From: Geminicoccaceae bacterium
Lineage (GTDB): Bacteria > Pseudomonadota > Alphaproteobacteria > Geminicoccales > Geminicoccaceae
Direction: 5' to 3'
Length of the DNA stretch: 64,000 bases
Assembly: GCA_028285265.1 (NCBI GenBank)
Contig: JANQPX010000030.1
Location: forward strand, 744,001-808,000
The number at the start of each line of letters is the position of its first letter. Positions within the stretch are counted from its first letter, which is position 1. This document shows, piece by piece, positions 26,376-35,736 of the stretch. Below the pieces are notes generated by a model. The model did not search any database and had not been told where the DNA came from. It worked only from the letters and a program-made list of their open reading frames with translations. The position numbers were made by a program, and so were the translations under genes.

Positions 26376-26987
26376 TTAGCTGCCGAATGGCTCGTTTCTC
26401 ACCGCAATATTCGCGTCTAGCGGGACGGTATCGCCGAAGATCGGACGAAAGAGTGGGATCATGATTTCCCAGTCATACTGTAGGCGATACACGACGATAT
26501 CTCCGGCTCCTCCTAGGCCCGGAATGCCCATGTCTTCGTCCCACGCGCCATTTCCATTGATGTCGTCGAATGCCTCACCATCATCAAATTCCCCATTCCC
26601 ATTCGCATCCGTGAAGGGCTCGGCCTGACCGACATCAGCAAAACTCTCATAGACCAAGGTTTCCATATTGATGTTGTCCGTCTCGATAATGCCGTAGGCA
26701 TTGTCATCGACGATATTCAAGATCCGCTCCTGACGGCTCAGCCCATTTCCCTCAGAGCCTGTGATTCCGAAGCGGGAGGCCTGCCGAGCCCCCCCTTCCA
26801 ATAGGGTTTGTGCAAAGAGGATTCCCGAAAACTCGAAGATTCCGCAGAGAAGGCCAAGCAAGACCGGCGCGATGAACGCGAACTCAACCATGGCTTGGCC
26901 AGCATCGCCAAGGGTCCGACCCATCTGCGACAACCGGCAAAAAAAATCGCTTCTAAGTTGATTAATTGCCGATAAAACCATTGCCAT
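26376..26987 (-). CDS. TadE-like minor pseudopilin with EF-hand-like acidic repeats
   Basis: A 203-residue TadE-family protein. The signal region is GQAMVEFAFIAPVLLGLLCG, with one membrane helix. The extracytoplasmic domain carries two acidic loops at residues 127-152, DANGNGEFDDGEAFDD followed by INGNGAWDED, which look like dockerin/EF-hand calcium loops (D-x-N-x-N-G spacing). Such loops are unusual in this family. It is followed by the other TadE-like gene. The tadD gene starts 64 bases away on the opposite strand, so the two are divergent. Confidence 0.8.
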   Translation of the reverse strand: MAMVLSAINQLRSDFFCRLSQMGRTLGDAGQAMVEFAFIAPVLLGLLCGIFEFSGILFAQTLLEGGARQASRFGITGSEGNGLSRQERILNIVDDNAYGIIETDNINMETLVYESFADVGQAEPFTDANGNGEFDDGEAFDDINGNGAWDEDMGIPGLGGAGDIVVYRLQYDWEIMIPLFRPIFGDTVPLDANIAVRNEPFGS

Positions 26988-27051
26988 ACACCTCTTCGTC
27001 GGGATAGGTCCTTAGTATGTTTGTATTTACAGTTGAAAAAAGGGGCCAGCC

Positions 27052-28227
27052 ATGATCGTCGAAGGCAGACTGAAAGCGTGGCAATCGTTGCTTGCGGCCA
27101 GCATCGCTATTTTGGTGTCGGCATGCGCGCCTAATAGCGTTCGAACGCCGACGACTGCAGGTATTGAAGAACCTCTGGCCGCTGCGGAGCAGGAAACGGG
27201 ACGTTATGGCACGCTTTTGCGGTTGGCTTCGTCGACCCGAGCCTCCGGCGATCCTGCAGCGGCTGTCAGCATGTATCAGCAAGCCATTAACTTGGAGCAG
27301 GGGCGGCCGGAGGCCTATGCTCTCCTTGGAAATACCTTGATCGAGCTTGGTGCCCCCGATCAAGCTATCGAGGTCTTTGAGCAAAGTCTGAAGCGCGACA
27401 AAACTGGTCTCGCTGCTCGGCTTGGCTATGCACGCTCCCTCGTCGATTTGAAGCGTCCCGAGGTCGCGATCCCGCACTATGAAACTGTTTTGAATTCCGC
27501 GCCCGAAAATCTCCAGGCGCTTAACGGGCTTGGCGTCGCTTATGACCTCTCCGGACAGCATCAATCGGCACAAAAAGTATACCGGGACGGGCTTGCCATC
27601 GCGCCAGACAGCATGCTGCTGCGAAACAACCTTGGACTTTCGCTCGCTCTTGCCGGCGACCACGATGATGCCATCGGATTGCTCAAAGTCGTTGCTGAGG
27701 AACCCGGAGCGAGAGCTCAGAACCGTCAGAATTTGGCGCTTGCTTATGGCCTTTCCGGCGATCTCGCAGCTGCTGAACGTATCAGCCGGCTTGATTTGGA
27801 CGAAGAGTCCGTCCAATCCAATGTCGCCTATTATGCAGCGCTCGCCGCTATCGAAGATAACCGAAAGCGCGCCACGGCCCTTGGGGCAGGACCGTCGGAT
27901 CGAGATGAAGCATCCTCGTCGGAAGGCTCCGGTGGTCTGCTGACGGCGCTCGCCTCTGGCGATGAGGGGCTCGAGCTCGCATTGATGCCCAATGGACGTT
28001 GGTATGTTCACCTTGGCGACTATGCCGGTGCAAGCCAGGTCGCCTCGGCCTGGCGTCAGCTGCGCGCTGACCATACGGATCTTCTGAGCCAATATGATCG
28101 TCTCGCCGGTTCTGAGGATGGCCGCCAACCGCTGTTGGTTGGTCCCATCATGCAAGCCAAACAGGCCGAGGGGCTTTGCCGTAATCTCAATAGTCGCGGT
28201 CTGACCTGCCGCCCTATGGCCCTTTAA
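27052..28227 (+). CDS. tadD: TadD-type TPR lipoprotein with C-terminal SPOR domain
   Basis: A 391-residue lipoprotein of the Tad locus. The signal peptide ends in the lipobox LVSAC. Four to six tetratricopeptide repeats cover about residues 55-260 (PEAYALLGNTLIELGAPDQA and LQALNGLGVAYDLSGQHQSA are clear units). The C-terminal 85 residues are SPOR-like, with WYVHLGDYAGASQVASAWRQ, PLLVGPIMQAKQAEGLC and a last strand LTCRPMAL, very similar to the tail of gspD. TadD is usually a periplasmic/outer-membrane assembly factor for the secretin. Unlike the rest of the locus it lies on the plus strand, divergent from the TadE-like genes. Confidence 0.85.
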   Translation: MIVEGRLKAWQSLLAASIAILVSACAPNSVRTPTTAGIEEPLAAAEQETGRYGTLLRLASSTRASGDPAAAVSMYQQAINLEQGRPEAYALLGNTLIELGAPDQAIEVFEQSLKRDKTGLAARLGYARSLVDLKRPEVAIPHYETVLNSAPENLQALNGLGVAYDLSGQHQSAQKVYRDGLAIAPDSMLLRNNLGLSLALAGDHDDAIGLLKVVAEEPGARAQNRQNLALAYGLSGDLAAAERISRLDLDEESVQSNVAYYAALAAIEDNRKRATALGAGPSDRDEASSSEGSGGLLTALASGDEGLELALMPNGRWYVHLGDYAGASQVASAWRQLRADHTDLLSQYDRLAGSEDGRQPLLVGPIMQAKQAEGLCRNLNSRGLTCRPMAL

Positions 28228-28867
28228 GCCAAGGGCGCCACGATCGCTCGTGCAGTTCATCCTATTGCTGCGCGCGTATCGCTGCCCCAGGCCGTCAGCA
28301 TGGCCTCTGCTGTGGATGCTCACGCGCCCTAAGGAGAGTCGTCTTGATCGGCGGAACGACGTGGCCATGATTTGGGATCTTGTGGCATGTTCTGACGCAC
28401 ATTGACCCTGTGTCGGTGGTGACTTGGTGATCGTATAGCCTGTGACGTAGCGTTGGTTCGACAATCCAAAAGCTCGGCTATCGGGCGCGTTAGCCTTGAT
28501 CTCGTGGTTCAATATGGATGGGCCTTCGTGCATCACTGGAGCCCCACCGGCTGTCGTCGTGCGAGCTTTGGAGAGCGATGGACATTGGAGGTGACGGCAC
28601 GTCGAACGATTGACGAGGCTTCCAGTCGATCGTTCAAGATTTCCGATCGTAGACGCCAATGTATGGGTTCGACGACTCGATCGTGTCGGTCGCTTCCAAA
28701 GCCTCCGATCTGGGCAAGATCATCTTCGCAATTGTCGATGTTGCCTCGTACAGATAGTCGACACATTACGTCAAACATTGAGATCCTTTGGTTTCAAGCA
28801 TGGTCATATTGCTTGATCCATGGCGCGTGGTTTGCTTAGCGAATGCTAGAAGCTCCATTGATTTGTC
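28228..28867. other. Intergenic region between convergent tadD and tadC
   Basis: This 640-base gap lies between two converging genes. Frames of 80-130 codons exist on both strands but show no family motif, signal peptide or ribosome site. It may be decayed sequence. I see no clear terminator hairpin with a T-run. Confidence 0.45.
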
Positions 28868-29845
28868 TTAGGAAATCATGTTGTCCATGACGCTAATGAT
28901 CGCCGGGCCTACGAGGACAATGAAGAGTACTGGTAGAATGAAAACGATCATGGGCACCGTGAGTGTCGCCGGAAGCCTTGCTGCCTTTTCTTCGGCTCGA
29001 AGAAGTCGCTGATCTCGGAACTCATTTGCAAGGACGCGGAGTGACTGTGACAGTGGCGTGCCATATTTTTCCGTCTGAACCAATGTGTTTACGACGCCGC
29101 GGATAGCACTCAGATTGGTGCGCCGATTGAGGTTGAGAAGCGCTTGGCGACGTTCTGGTAAGAAGCCCAACTCGACGGATGTGAGCTGCAATTCTTCTGC
29201 GAGCTCTGGACTTGCGTTACTGATCTCTCGCGACACTCTTTCGAGCCCTGCATCGAGCGACAGTCCAGATTCGGCGCAAATCACAAGCAGGTCTAGGCCG
29301 TCCGGCAGTGATTTTGCAAGCCGCTGTTGACGTTTGGTCGTGTTGTTCGACACGGTGAGATCAGGGGCGATGAAACCCAGTAAACAAGCGCCACATACAA
29401 AGAGTAAGTTGATGGTTGGTTCAAAGTCGCCAAGCCTCAAGACATAAAAGGCAAGGAAGCTGAGCAAGCCGAAGGCGAACGGTGTTACAGCCTTAAAGAA
29501 CAGAAAAATGATCACTGCATCTTGGGATCGGTAGCCGGCCTGGGCCAGCCGATCGCGCAATTTGCTGACCTGTTGGTTTTGCATCAGCTGAAGCGTGCTG
29601 ACGACACGCCTCATGAATGTCATGCTTTCTTTGCGTCGTCTCTGACGACTCTCAGGCGTCAGAAGCTCTCTTTTCAACTGATCGCGTCGCTCGGCGACTC
29701 GCCGTGCTCGGCTGTGCATCGGATCTCGCTCAATGAGGCCAAACCAAATTGCAACTACCACCAGGAAAGCGGCGACACCAAGGAGGAGCACGAGAAGACT
29801 GTCGGATGTCAATCCGAATGGCAAATATCGATCAATCTCGCTCAT
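28868..29845 (-). CDS. tadC: TadC, Tad pilus inner-membrane platform protein
   Basis: A 325-residue GspF-domain membrane protein, one of the pair (with TadB) that forms the inner-membrane platform of the Tad pilus. It has an N-terminal helix (DSLLVLLLGVAAFLVVVAIW), then the T2SSF domain with SLPDGLDLLVICAESGLSL and LAEELQLTSVELGFLPERRQ, and a final hydrophobic hairpin (VPMIVFILPVLFIVLVGPAI). It is the last gene of the cpa/tad operon and overlaps tadB by four bases (ATGA). Confidence 0.93.
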   Translation of the reverse strand: MSEIDRYLPFGLTSDSLLVLLLGVAAFLVVVAIWFGLIERDPMHSRARRVAERRDQLKRELLTPESRQRRRKESMTFMRRVVSTLQLMQNQQVSKLRDRLAQAGYRSQDAVIIFLFFKAVTPFAFGLLSFLAFYVLRLGDFEPTINLLFVCGACLLGFIAPDLTVSNNTTKRQQRLAKSLPDGLDLLVICAESGLSLDAGLERVSREISNASPELAEELQLTSVELGFLPERRQALLNLNRRTNLSAIRGVVNTLVQTEKYGTPLSQSLRVLANEFRDQRLLRAEEKAARLPATLTVPMIVFILPVLFIVLVGPAIISVMDNMIS

Positions 29846-30864
29846 ATCTCGAATCTCACCATCTTTGCCATGATAAACAGACCCACCAAAAGACTGCTCA
29901 GTCCGATACCGATCATGATCCAGCCGCGCGGGTCGACAAAAAGGGTGCTCATATAGCCCGGATTAATGAATGAAATCAGGGCGCACATGATGAACGGCAG
30001 GGAACCGATAATCATGGCAGATGCTCGGGCTTCTGAGGACATTGCCTTGACCTTTAGGCGCATTTGCTCGCGACGCCGAACCATATTGGCGAGGTTTTCA
30101 ATGATCTCTGCGAGATTGCCACCGGTCTCGCGTTGGATGGACATGCTAATGACGAGAAAATTGAACTCAGGAATTTGTAGTCGTTTTGCTGTCGACCACA
30201 TCGCCTCGTCCATTGAAACGCCAATTTTCGCTTGATCGCTAATTCTCTGAAACTCGAGGCCAACCGGATCCGCAATTTCCTCAGCGATGGTTTTCATCGT
30301 TTCGTTCACGGGCAGTCCAGAACGGACGCCCCGGACAATCAGATCCAGTGCTTCAGGCAGCAGCGACGAGAACTTCTTTGTACGATTGGCGATCTGCCGG
30401 CTGATGACGACATGCGGCACACCAAATCCTACGGCAAAACCGGCCAGGAGATTAACGGCGAGAGAAAAGTCTAAGACCAACCAAAGCAGCAGAGCCACTG
30501 TGAAACACAGACCTGAACAGATCAGAAGATAGTCCCCGATCTTGAGGGGCCAGCCGCTCCGTTCCAGGCGCTGACGAAGCATGCCGACATTGGGGACAAC
30601 ACCCTTAATGAGACGGTCGACGCTCGCAATTTTACTATCCGACGTGTTGCGTCGAAGGCTCTCGAGAGGTTGCGTGCTGGGTTTGTCGGGTGTCGATCGT
30701 TGTCCGGCAACTTGATTGATGCGCCGTTGCATCTGTTTGTCTTTGCCACCGAGCAAATCGAAGCTGGAAAGCAACAAGACCAGCACAATAAAGGCGCCAC
30801 CCCCGAGAATGATGAGCTTAACGGCATCTGAAGGGCTCGCGAAGATTTCTAGCATGACGCTCAA
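29842..30864 (-). CDS. tadB: TadB, Tad pilus inner-membrane platform protein
   Basis: A 340-residue GspF-domain membrane protein, partner of TadC. An N-terminal helix (VKLIILGGGAFIVLVLLLSS) is followed by a basic linker, two central helices, the T2SSF domain with LPEALDLIVRGVRSGLPVNE and SIQRETGGNLAEIIENLA, and a C-terminal hydrophobic hairpin. The start is either TTG 30864, overlapping the cpaF stop, or ATG 30855. It lies between cpaF and tadC with overlaps at both ends. Confidence 0.93.
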   Translation of the reverse strand: MSVMLEIFASPSDAVKLIILGGGAFIVLVLLLSSFDLLGGKDKQMQRRINQVAGQRSTPDKPSTQPLESLRRNTSDSKIASVDRLIKGVVPNVGMLRQRLERSGWPLKIGDYLLICSGLCFTVALLLWLVLDFSLAVNLLAGFAVGFGVPHVVISRQIANRTKKFSSLLPEALDLIVRGVRSGLPVNETMKTIAEEIADPVGLEFQRISDQAKIGVSMDEAMWSTAKRLQIPEFNFLVISMSIQRETGGNLAEIIENLANMVRRREQMRLKVKAMSSEARASAMIIGSLPFIMCALISFINPGYMSTLFVDPRGWIMIGIGLSSLLVGLFIMAKMVRFEI

Positions 30865-32297
30865 ACCATCATCGCTTGTTGTAGTGGCCTATCTAGGCCG
30901 TAGTACGCAGCTCTCTTCGTGAAGTGGGGGCGAACGCCACTCGACTTGTACTGTCCTTTCAAGGTCCCGTCGCGATTCTCGCCTTCATACTCATAGGAGA
31001 ACAGATCCTGCGTGGTGATCACATCGCCCTCCATGCCGATAATCTCGGTGACATGAGTAACGCGGCGAACACCATCGCGCATTCTCGAGACCTGAACGAT
31101 GAGATTGACAGCCCCAACGATCTGTGTGCGCACGGCTTTGCTTGTCAAATTCACGCCGGCCATGCCGATCATGTTTTCCATACGCGTCAGCGCTTCTCGA
31201 GGATTGTTGGCGTGCAGCGTACACATTGATCCGTCATGGCCTGTGTTCATGGCCTGAAGCATGTCGAGTGCCTCAGCGCCTCGCACCTCGCCGCATATGA
31301 TACGGTCCGGTCTCATACGCAGTGCATTTTTGACAAGATCACGCATTGTGATCTCGCCCGTGCCCTCGAGATTTGGCGGACGAGTTTCAAGCCTTACGAC
31401 GTGAGGTTGTTGGAGCTGGAGCTCAGCAGCATCTTCGATGGTAACGACACGATCGCCTGGATCAATCAGCTGAGACATCGCATTAAGCATCGTCGTTTTG
31501 CCGGATCCTGTGCCGCCGGAAATGACAACATTTAGGCCACAAGCGGCGGCGATCTTGATGACTTTGGCCAAGCTTTCAGAGATGTTGCCTTGCTTCTGCA
31601 TGACATCCAGAGTGATGCTCTTCTTTGAGAATTTTCGGATTGAGATCGAGCATCCATCAATGGCGAGTGGCGGTGCAATAATGTTAACGCGTGACCCATC
31701 GGGAAGACGGGCATCCGCAATCGGACAAGTTTCATCGACTCGGCGACCGACACGGGTAACAATTCGCTGTGCAATATTCATGACATGAGTATTGTCACGA
31801 AAACGGACGTCAGTGAGTTCGAGTTTACCTTTGCGTTCCACATAAACTTGGCTGGGACCATTGATCATAATGTCGTTGACGCCCTCATCAGCCAAAAGCG
31901 GCTCAAGAGGGCCAAGTCCAACCATGTCATCGACGAGTGTTACCGTGAGCTGTTGTTGCTCTCTGCTGGTAACCGAAAGGCGCTCTTCAGTTACAATTTC
32001 AGAGATCAGTTCCGCTATCTGCCGTTGCAGCTCAGCTCTCGGAAGTTTCGCAGCAGCACTGGCATCAATTCGTTCCAGCAATGCTGATTGAATCCGATTG
32101 AACACAGCACTTGTTGCTGTCGCTCTTTTATTCGCTACATTCTTGGGATCGCTCGGCTTCCCCGTCGATTGTGGAATGCTATTGCTTGTCTGTTTTGTCG
32201 CACTTTCTTCATTTGCCGCCACATTTGTCGACTGCGGCTGAGCCGAAGGTGGAGGGTTGTCCGAGCCAGCTTCCGGTTGTAGACGTCGACCAAACAT
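30861..32297 (-). CDS. cpaF: CpaF/TadA, Tad pilus assembly ATPase
   Basis: A 478-residue cytoplasmic ATPase of the secretion-ATPase superfamily that drives Flp pilus assembly. The first 90 residues are a low-complexity Gln/Ser/Thr-rich linker. The conserved region follows: [35 protein letters not shown], Walker [17 protein letters not shown], the Asp box [18 protein letters not shown], Walker [21 protein letters not shown] and the His box [14 protein letters not shown]. It lies ten bases after cpaE and overlaps tadB by four bases. Confidence 0.96.
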   Translation of the reverse strand: MFGRRLQPEAGSDNPPPSAQPQSTNVAANEESATKQTSNSIPQSTGKPSDPKNVANKRATATSAVFNRIQSALLERIDASAAAKLPRAELQRQIAELISEIVTEERLSVTSREQQQLTVTLVDDMVGLGPLEPLLADEGVNDIMINGPSQVYVERKGKLELTDVRFRDNTHVMNIAQRIVTRVGRRVDETCPIADARLPDGSRVNIIAPPLAIDGCSISIRKFSKKSITLDVMQKQGNISESLAKVIKIAAACGLNVVISGGTGSGKTTMLNAMSQLIDPGDRVVTIEDAAELQLQQPHVVRLETRPPNLEGTGEITMRDLVKNALRMRPDRIICGEVRGAEALDMLQAMNTGHDGSMCTLHANNPREALTRMENMIGMAGVNLTSKAVRTQIVGAVNLIVQVSRMRDGVRRVTHVTEIIGMEGDVITTQDLFSYEYEGENRDGTLKGQYKSSGVRPHFTKRAAYYGLDRPLQQAMMV

Positions 32298-32306
32298 CGG
32301 ATACCT

Positions 32307-33524
32307 CTAGTTCTTGCCCAAGAGTTTACTTAGAAGATTAGCTTGCGTGACACCTGACCCTGCAGCACTGCCGCATAGTCGAGTAACGATGTCGCCCAAA
32401 CCTTTAGCCACTGGCCCCTTGCCCGCAGCAACCGGCTGTCCAAAATTCGTCGCTGAAGCGACGGTTTTGGCATCAAAAGGCAGGACAAAGTCGACTTTGC
32501 GTCCAATGCCCTTTTCAAACTCTGCCTTTGGCATTTCTCCAGACTTGTGCTCGCCAACGCGGCTCGCGACGATGACACTCTTACAAGACGCGTTGAGTGA
32601 CGGCAGGAAACTGATCGTACGCATGGTGTCCCGCATGCCGGCAAGCGACAGGTCGGAGACCAAGATGAGATCAGTGGCTTGTTCTAGAACCTGGAGAGTG
32701 CACGTGTTGGCAGAACGCGGCACGTCGACGATAACGTAATGGAACTTACCACGGAGTTCGTTCAGAAGTAGTTCAACTGCTGCGTAGTCGATAAGTAACG
32801 TCTCATCAGGGCTTTCTTCGGCGCTGATTACTGACAATCGATCCGAATACTCCATCATCATGCGATCGAGGAACAAGCTATCGATCCGATCCGCACTTTC
32901 CAAAGCCTCTCGCAGGCCATGGCTGGGCTCGATGTCCAGCGATAAAGCGACCGTTCCGAATTGGAGATCAAGATCGACAAGGGCAACTTTGCGGCGGCGC
33001 TGTTGTGCAATGATCCATGACAGGCTGGTCGCTGCGGTTGTTGCTCCGACACCACCTCTTGTCCCCATCACCGCCACAAGTTTCCCGAGTTTGTTGTTAC
33101 TCTTGCTATGCTCGGTTTCATCCGAAATGTTGGAGATCGCTTTGTGTAGCAGTCCAGACGACAACGGCTTCACCAGATAGTCCGTCACGCCATGATGGAG
33201 CAGGTCCCGAAAGAGACCGCAGTCGTTCCGCTCGCCGATAGCAATCACGGACACGCCTGGTTCACAGACGTCGGCGAGATTATCAATGTCCGAAAGGGGC
33301 AGATCGGAGCCCGATATATCCACCATCAGGAGTTTTGGCGAAGGATGATGACTGAGATACTTGATCGCATCTTTCACCGTGCCCTTACGGATCGATGCAT
33401 GGGGCAGCATCAAGTCTGAAATGACGCGATCGATCTCGGTATGGGTGCTTGAATCAGCGCAAAAGGCCATCACGTGTGCTTGTTCGGTGCCTTGCCGCTC
33501 AGCAGTTGCGATTGCTGTCGTCAT
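32307..33524 (-). CDS. cpaE: CpaE/TadZ, pilus localisation ATPase
   Basis: A ParA/MinD-like protein of about 405 residues that positions the Tad machine at the cell pole. An atypical receiver-like domain occupies the first 130 residues. The ATPase domain then starts with the deviant P-loop MGTRGGVGATTAATSL, in which the usual signature lysine is replaced by arginine, as is frequent in TadZ proteins, followed by ALVDLDLQFGTVALSLDI and the strand VIVDVPRSAN. ATG 33524 overlaps the cpaD stop; an adjacent TTG at 33527 is also in frame. Confidence 0.9.
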   Translation of the reverse strand: MTTAIATAERQGTEQAHVMAFCADSSTHTEIDRVISDLMLPHASIRKGTVKDAIKYLSHHPSPKLLMVDISGSDLPLSDIDNLADVCEPGVSVIAIGERNDCGLFRDLLHHGVTDYLVKPLSSGLLHKAISNISDETEHSKSNNKLGKLVAVMGTRGGVGATTAATSLSWIIAQQRRRKVALVDLDLQFGTVALSLDIEPSHGLREALESADRIDSLFLDRMMMEYSDRLSVISAEESPDETLLIDYAAVELLLNELRGKFHYVIVDVPRSANTCTLQVLEQATDLILVSDLSLAGMRDTMRTISFLPSLNASCKSVIVASRVGEHKSGEMPKAEFEKGIGRKVDFVLPFDAKTVASATNFGQPVAAGKGPVAKGLGDIVTRLCGSAAGSGVTQANLLSKLLGKN

Positions 33525-34273
33525 CAATTCACCCTCTCTTCTTCGAGTTCGGGCTGCTCACCCTCTCTGTAGCGGACAATTCCTTCAGCCTGATGGACAC
33601 CATCGGCTGGACCAACGTCACGTCCCCGCAACAGATCGCGCGGTTCGGCGATCATCAGACCGAGATTTGTCTCGGTTGCGCAGCCGAAATTGCTATGAGG
33701 TTGGTTTGCGTAATCGAGCCCACTCTGCCGGCTCCAATCTGGGCAGGCCGGTGTCGTAACCAGATAGCGCTCCAGAACAATTTCGACCCGGCGGTTTTTT
33801 CGCCATGCTTGCTCGCCATCGCCTCGGGCCGCCGGCACACGTTCTCCGAGTGAACTGGCATGAATAGTCCCTCTATGGACGCCGTGATCTCCCAAGAAGC
33901 GCTTGACGGTTTCGATCCGCCTCGCGGCAAGATCGAGGTTATAAAGATCGGTCGCGCGTTCGTCGGCGTGGCCTTCCAACCGAATGCTATCTGTTTTTAA
34001 TGGCCTGACGGTGCTCAGAAAGGCGATCAGACGGTCTTGTTCGCTACCGACGATATTGGCCCGATCTGTTGAAAAGTAGATTGTATGTCGGTATTGAGCG
34101 CGATCCACTTCCAGCTTCTTAGAGGAACTCGCAGCGAGCCAGCCACCAGTTGCATCGAGTTCTGCACTGCCTGGGGCGCAGGCTGCCAAGGTGATCCCTG
34201 CCAAGATGATGCTCGCTACTTTGCGAGCATACTTAGCTGGCAGCAGTGAGCGACTTTTGAAAGGTATGTTCAT
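33524..34273 (-). CDS. cpaD: CpaD-like pilus assembly lipoprotein with OmpA-like core
   Basis: A 249-residue protein with a lipoprotein signal (ILAGITLAACAPG). The C-terminal part matches CpaD: ACPDWSRQSGLDYANQPHSN, then FGCATETNLGLMIAEPRDLL. The middle (about residues 60-170) reads like an OmpA-type peptidoglycan-binding domain. It contains IYFSTDRANI, RLEGHADERATDLYNLDLAA, RRIETVKRFLGDHGV, ASLGERVPAARGDGEQAW and KNRRVEIVLE. CpaD acts with the secretin at the outer membrane, and an OmpA-like fold would add a cell-wall anchor. It lies between cpaC and cpaE with an overlap at its 3' end. ATG 34273 follows GGAG by nine bases. Confidence 0.85.
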   Translation of the reverse strand: MNIPFKSRSLLPAKYARKVASIILAGITLAACAPGSAELDATGGWLAASSSKKLEVDRAQYRHTIYFSTDRANIVGSEQDRLIAFLSTVRPLKTDSIRLEGHADERATDLYNLDLAARRIETVKRFLGDHGVHRGTIHASSLGERVPAARGDGEQAWRKNRRVEIVLERYLVTTPACPDWSRQSGLDYANQPHSNFGCATETNLGLMIAEPRDLLRGRDVGPADGVHQAEGIVRYREGEQPELEEERVN

Positions 34274-34284
34274 CAAATGTTCTC

Positions 34285-35736
34285 CTAATCAAGGACAAAG
34301 CCGACCGGGCCCACGAGACGTTGTTTGTTGGGCCCTTGGAGATCGCCATGGCCAGGCTTGATTTTGGCATGGTGCAGTCGACCTTCGAGAATCCGCTCAA
34401 TATCATTGGGAGCCTGGTAACCGTCCGTCGGCATTGCCAAAACTGGCTGACTTACCGGATTTACCAGATAAGGTGTCACCAAGATGACAAGTTCTGTTTC
34501 ATTCGTTTGAAAACGTTGTGAGCGGAACAACGTGCCGAGTACCGGCAGGTCGCCTAAGCCTGGAAACTTGCTGACCGTGTTCTGCACGTCATTCGATAGT
34601 AACCCGCCGACGGCAAAGCTCTGACCGCTGCCCAGCTCGACCGTTGTTTCTGCGCGGCGCGTCGCAAGAGCTGGAATGGTGAGGCCGCCAATGGTGATGG
34701 CTCCGTTATCGGAGAGTTCACTGACTTCCGGTCGAACCCTCAAGCTGATGCGGTTTGCGCTCAACACGGTCGGCGTAAAGGCGAGGCTGATCCCGAATTC
34801 CTTGAACTCGATTTCAATCTCATTGTCGTCACTCGCGACGGGTATAGGAAACTCCCCACCGGCTAGGAAGCTCGCCGTTTCGCCGGAGAGGGCGGTCAAA
34901 TTGGGTTCGGCCAAGACGGTGACGAGCCCTTCTTCCGCTAAGGCGTCGATTGCGGTGCTGACCGACGCACTTCCCGAATTGAAGCTGCCGAAGCCAATGC
35001 CAGGAGCATTGCCGCCCGCATTGGCGGGAGATCGAAAAATAGCACCACCGTCGCTAATGAGGTCACGGCCGCTTGCAAACCCAAACGTAAAGTTACCGCT
35101 ATTGAAGAGTGTCTCCCAATTGATGCCGAACTCTTTGATCACCTCTCTGGATACTTCAGCGACCCGAACGCGGAGATGTACTTGAGTAGGTGCACTCACA
35201 CGCGTGCGATTTAGAAGCGTTTCTTCTTCGCCCAAATAACGTGCGGCAAGTGCGCGAAGTTCCTCCGCTTCACTCGGACTCTCGATAATGCCATCCAGCA
35301 CAATGCTGCCATCGACGGAGCCCACCTCGACGTTACTCGACGGGAGAAGGCGATCGATCGACTCGCGCAACCCAGCAAGATTATGATCAATGCGAACCGT
35401 CGATCTCAGGAGGACGTTATCTTCATCGTCAACGGCGAAAAGGCTTGTTGTTCCGGCCCGTCGACCGAAGAGATAAATGATGCTCGGCGATTGGGCTTGC
35501 ACATCGGCGACTTCTGGATCGGCGACGAAAACTGTAGATGCTGGCCTAGGTAGCCGAATGACTTGCCCCTTGCCGACTTCAATTCTTACCTGCTCCGAAG
35601 CGCCAAGTCGTTCAATCTTTTCTGTTTGAGCATGAGCATGCTTTGAGGCTGAGGGAAGACAAAGTAACAAACTTACTGCGACTATCGATCCAAAGGTCGC
35701 TAAGCAACCTAGACTCCGTCTCAATTCGACAGACAT
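34285..35736 (-). CDS. cpaC: CpaC/RcpA, Tad pilus secretin
   Basis: A 483-residue outer-membrane secretin for the Flp pilus. It has an N-terminal signal peptide (VAVSLLLCLPSASKHAHA), the CpaC N-terminal domain (IRLPRPASTVFVADPEVADV and the IIYLFGRRAGTTSLFAVD strand), and a BON-like segment (GSIVLDGIIESPSEAEELRA). The secretin core follows, with VLAEPNLTALSGETASFLAG, GEFPIPV, SLRVRPEVSEL and the C-terminal signature FPGLGDLPVLGTLFRSQRF followed by TELVILVTPYLV. The ATG overlaps the cpaB stop by one base. Confidence 0.95.
   Translation of the reverse strand: MSVELRRSLGCLATFGSIVAVSLLLCLPSASKHAHAQTEKIERLGASEQVRIEVGKGQVIRLPRPASTVFVADPEVADVQAQSPSIIYLFGRRAGTTSLFAVDDEDNVLLRSTVRIDHNLAGLRESIDRLLPSSNVEVGSVDGSIVLDGIIESPSEAEELRALAARYLGEEETLLNRTRVSAPTQVHLRVRVAEVSREVIKEFGINWETLFNSGNFTFGFASGRDLISDGGAIFRSPANAGGNAPGIGFGSFNSGSASVSTAIDALAEEGLVTVLAEPNLTALSGETASFLAGGEFPIPVASDDNEIEIEFKEFGISLAFTPTVLSANRISLRVRPEVSELSDNGAITIGGLTIPALATRRAETTVELGSGQSFAVGGLLSNDVQNTVSKFPGLGDLPVLGTLFRSQRFQTNETELVILVTPYLVNPVSQPVLAMPTDGYQAPNDIERILEGRLHHAKIKPGHGDLQGPNKQRLVGPVGFVLD

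Noticed and set aside
26962..28659. Long minus-strand open frame of 565 codons
   Set aside because: It is antisense to the TadD lipoprotein gene (27052-28227), which has a lipobox, TPR units and a SPOR domain. The antisense product has no recognisable feature and runs through the non-coding gap.
28453..28839. 128-codon frame in the tadD-tadC gap
   Set aside because: Its composition is that of random translation (rich in Arg, Ser and Trp) and no family motif is visible.
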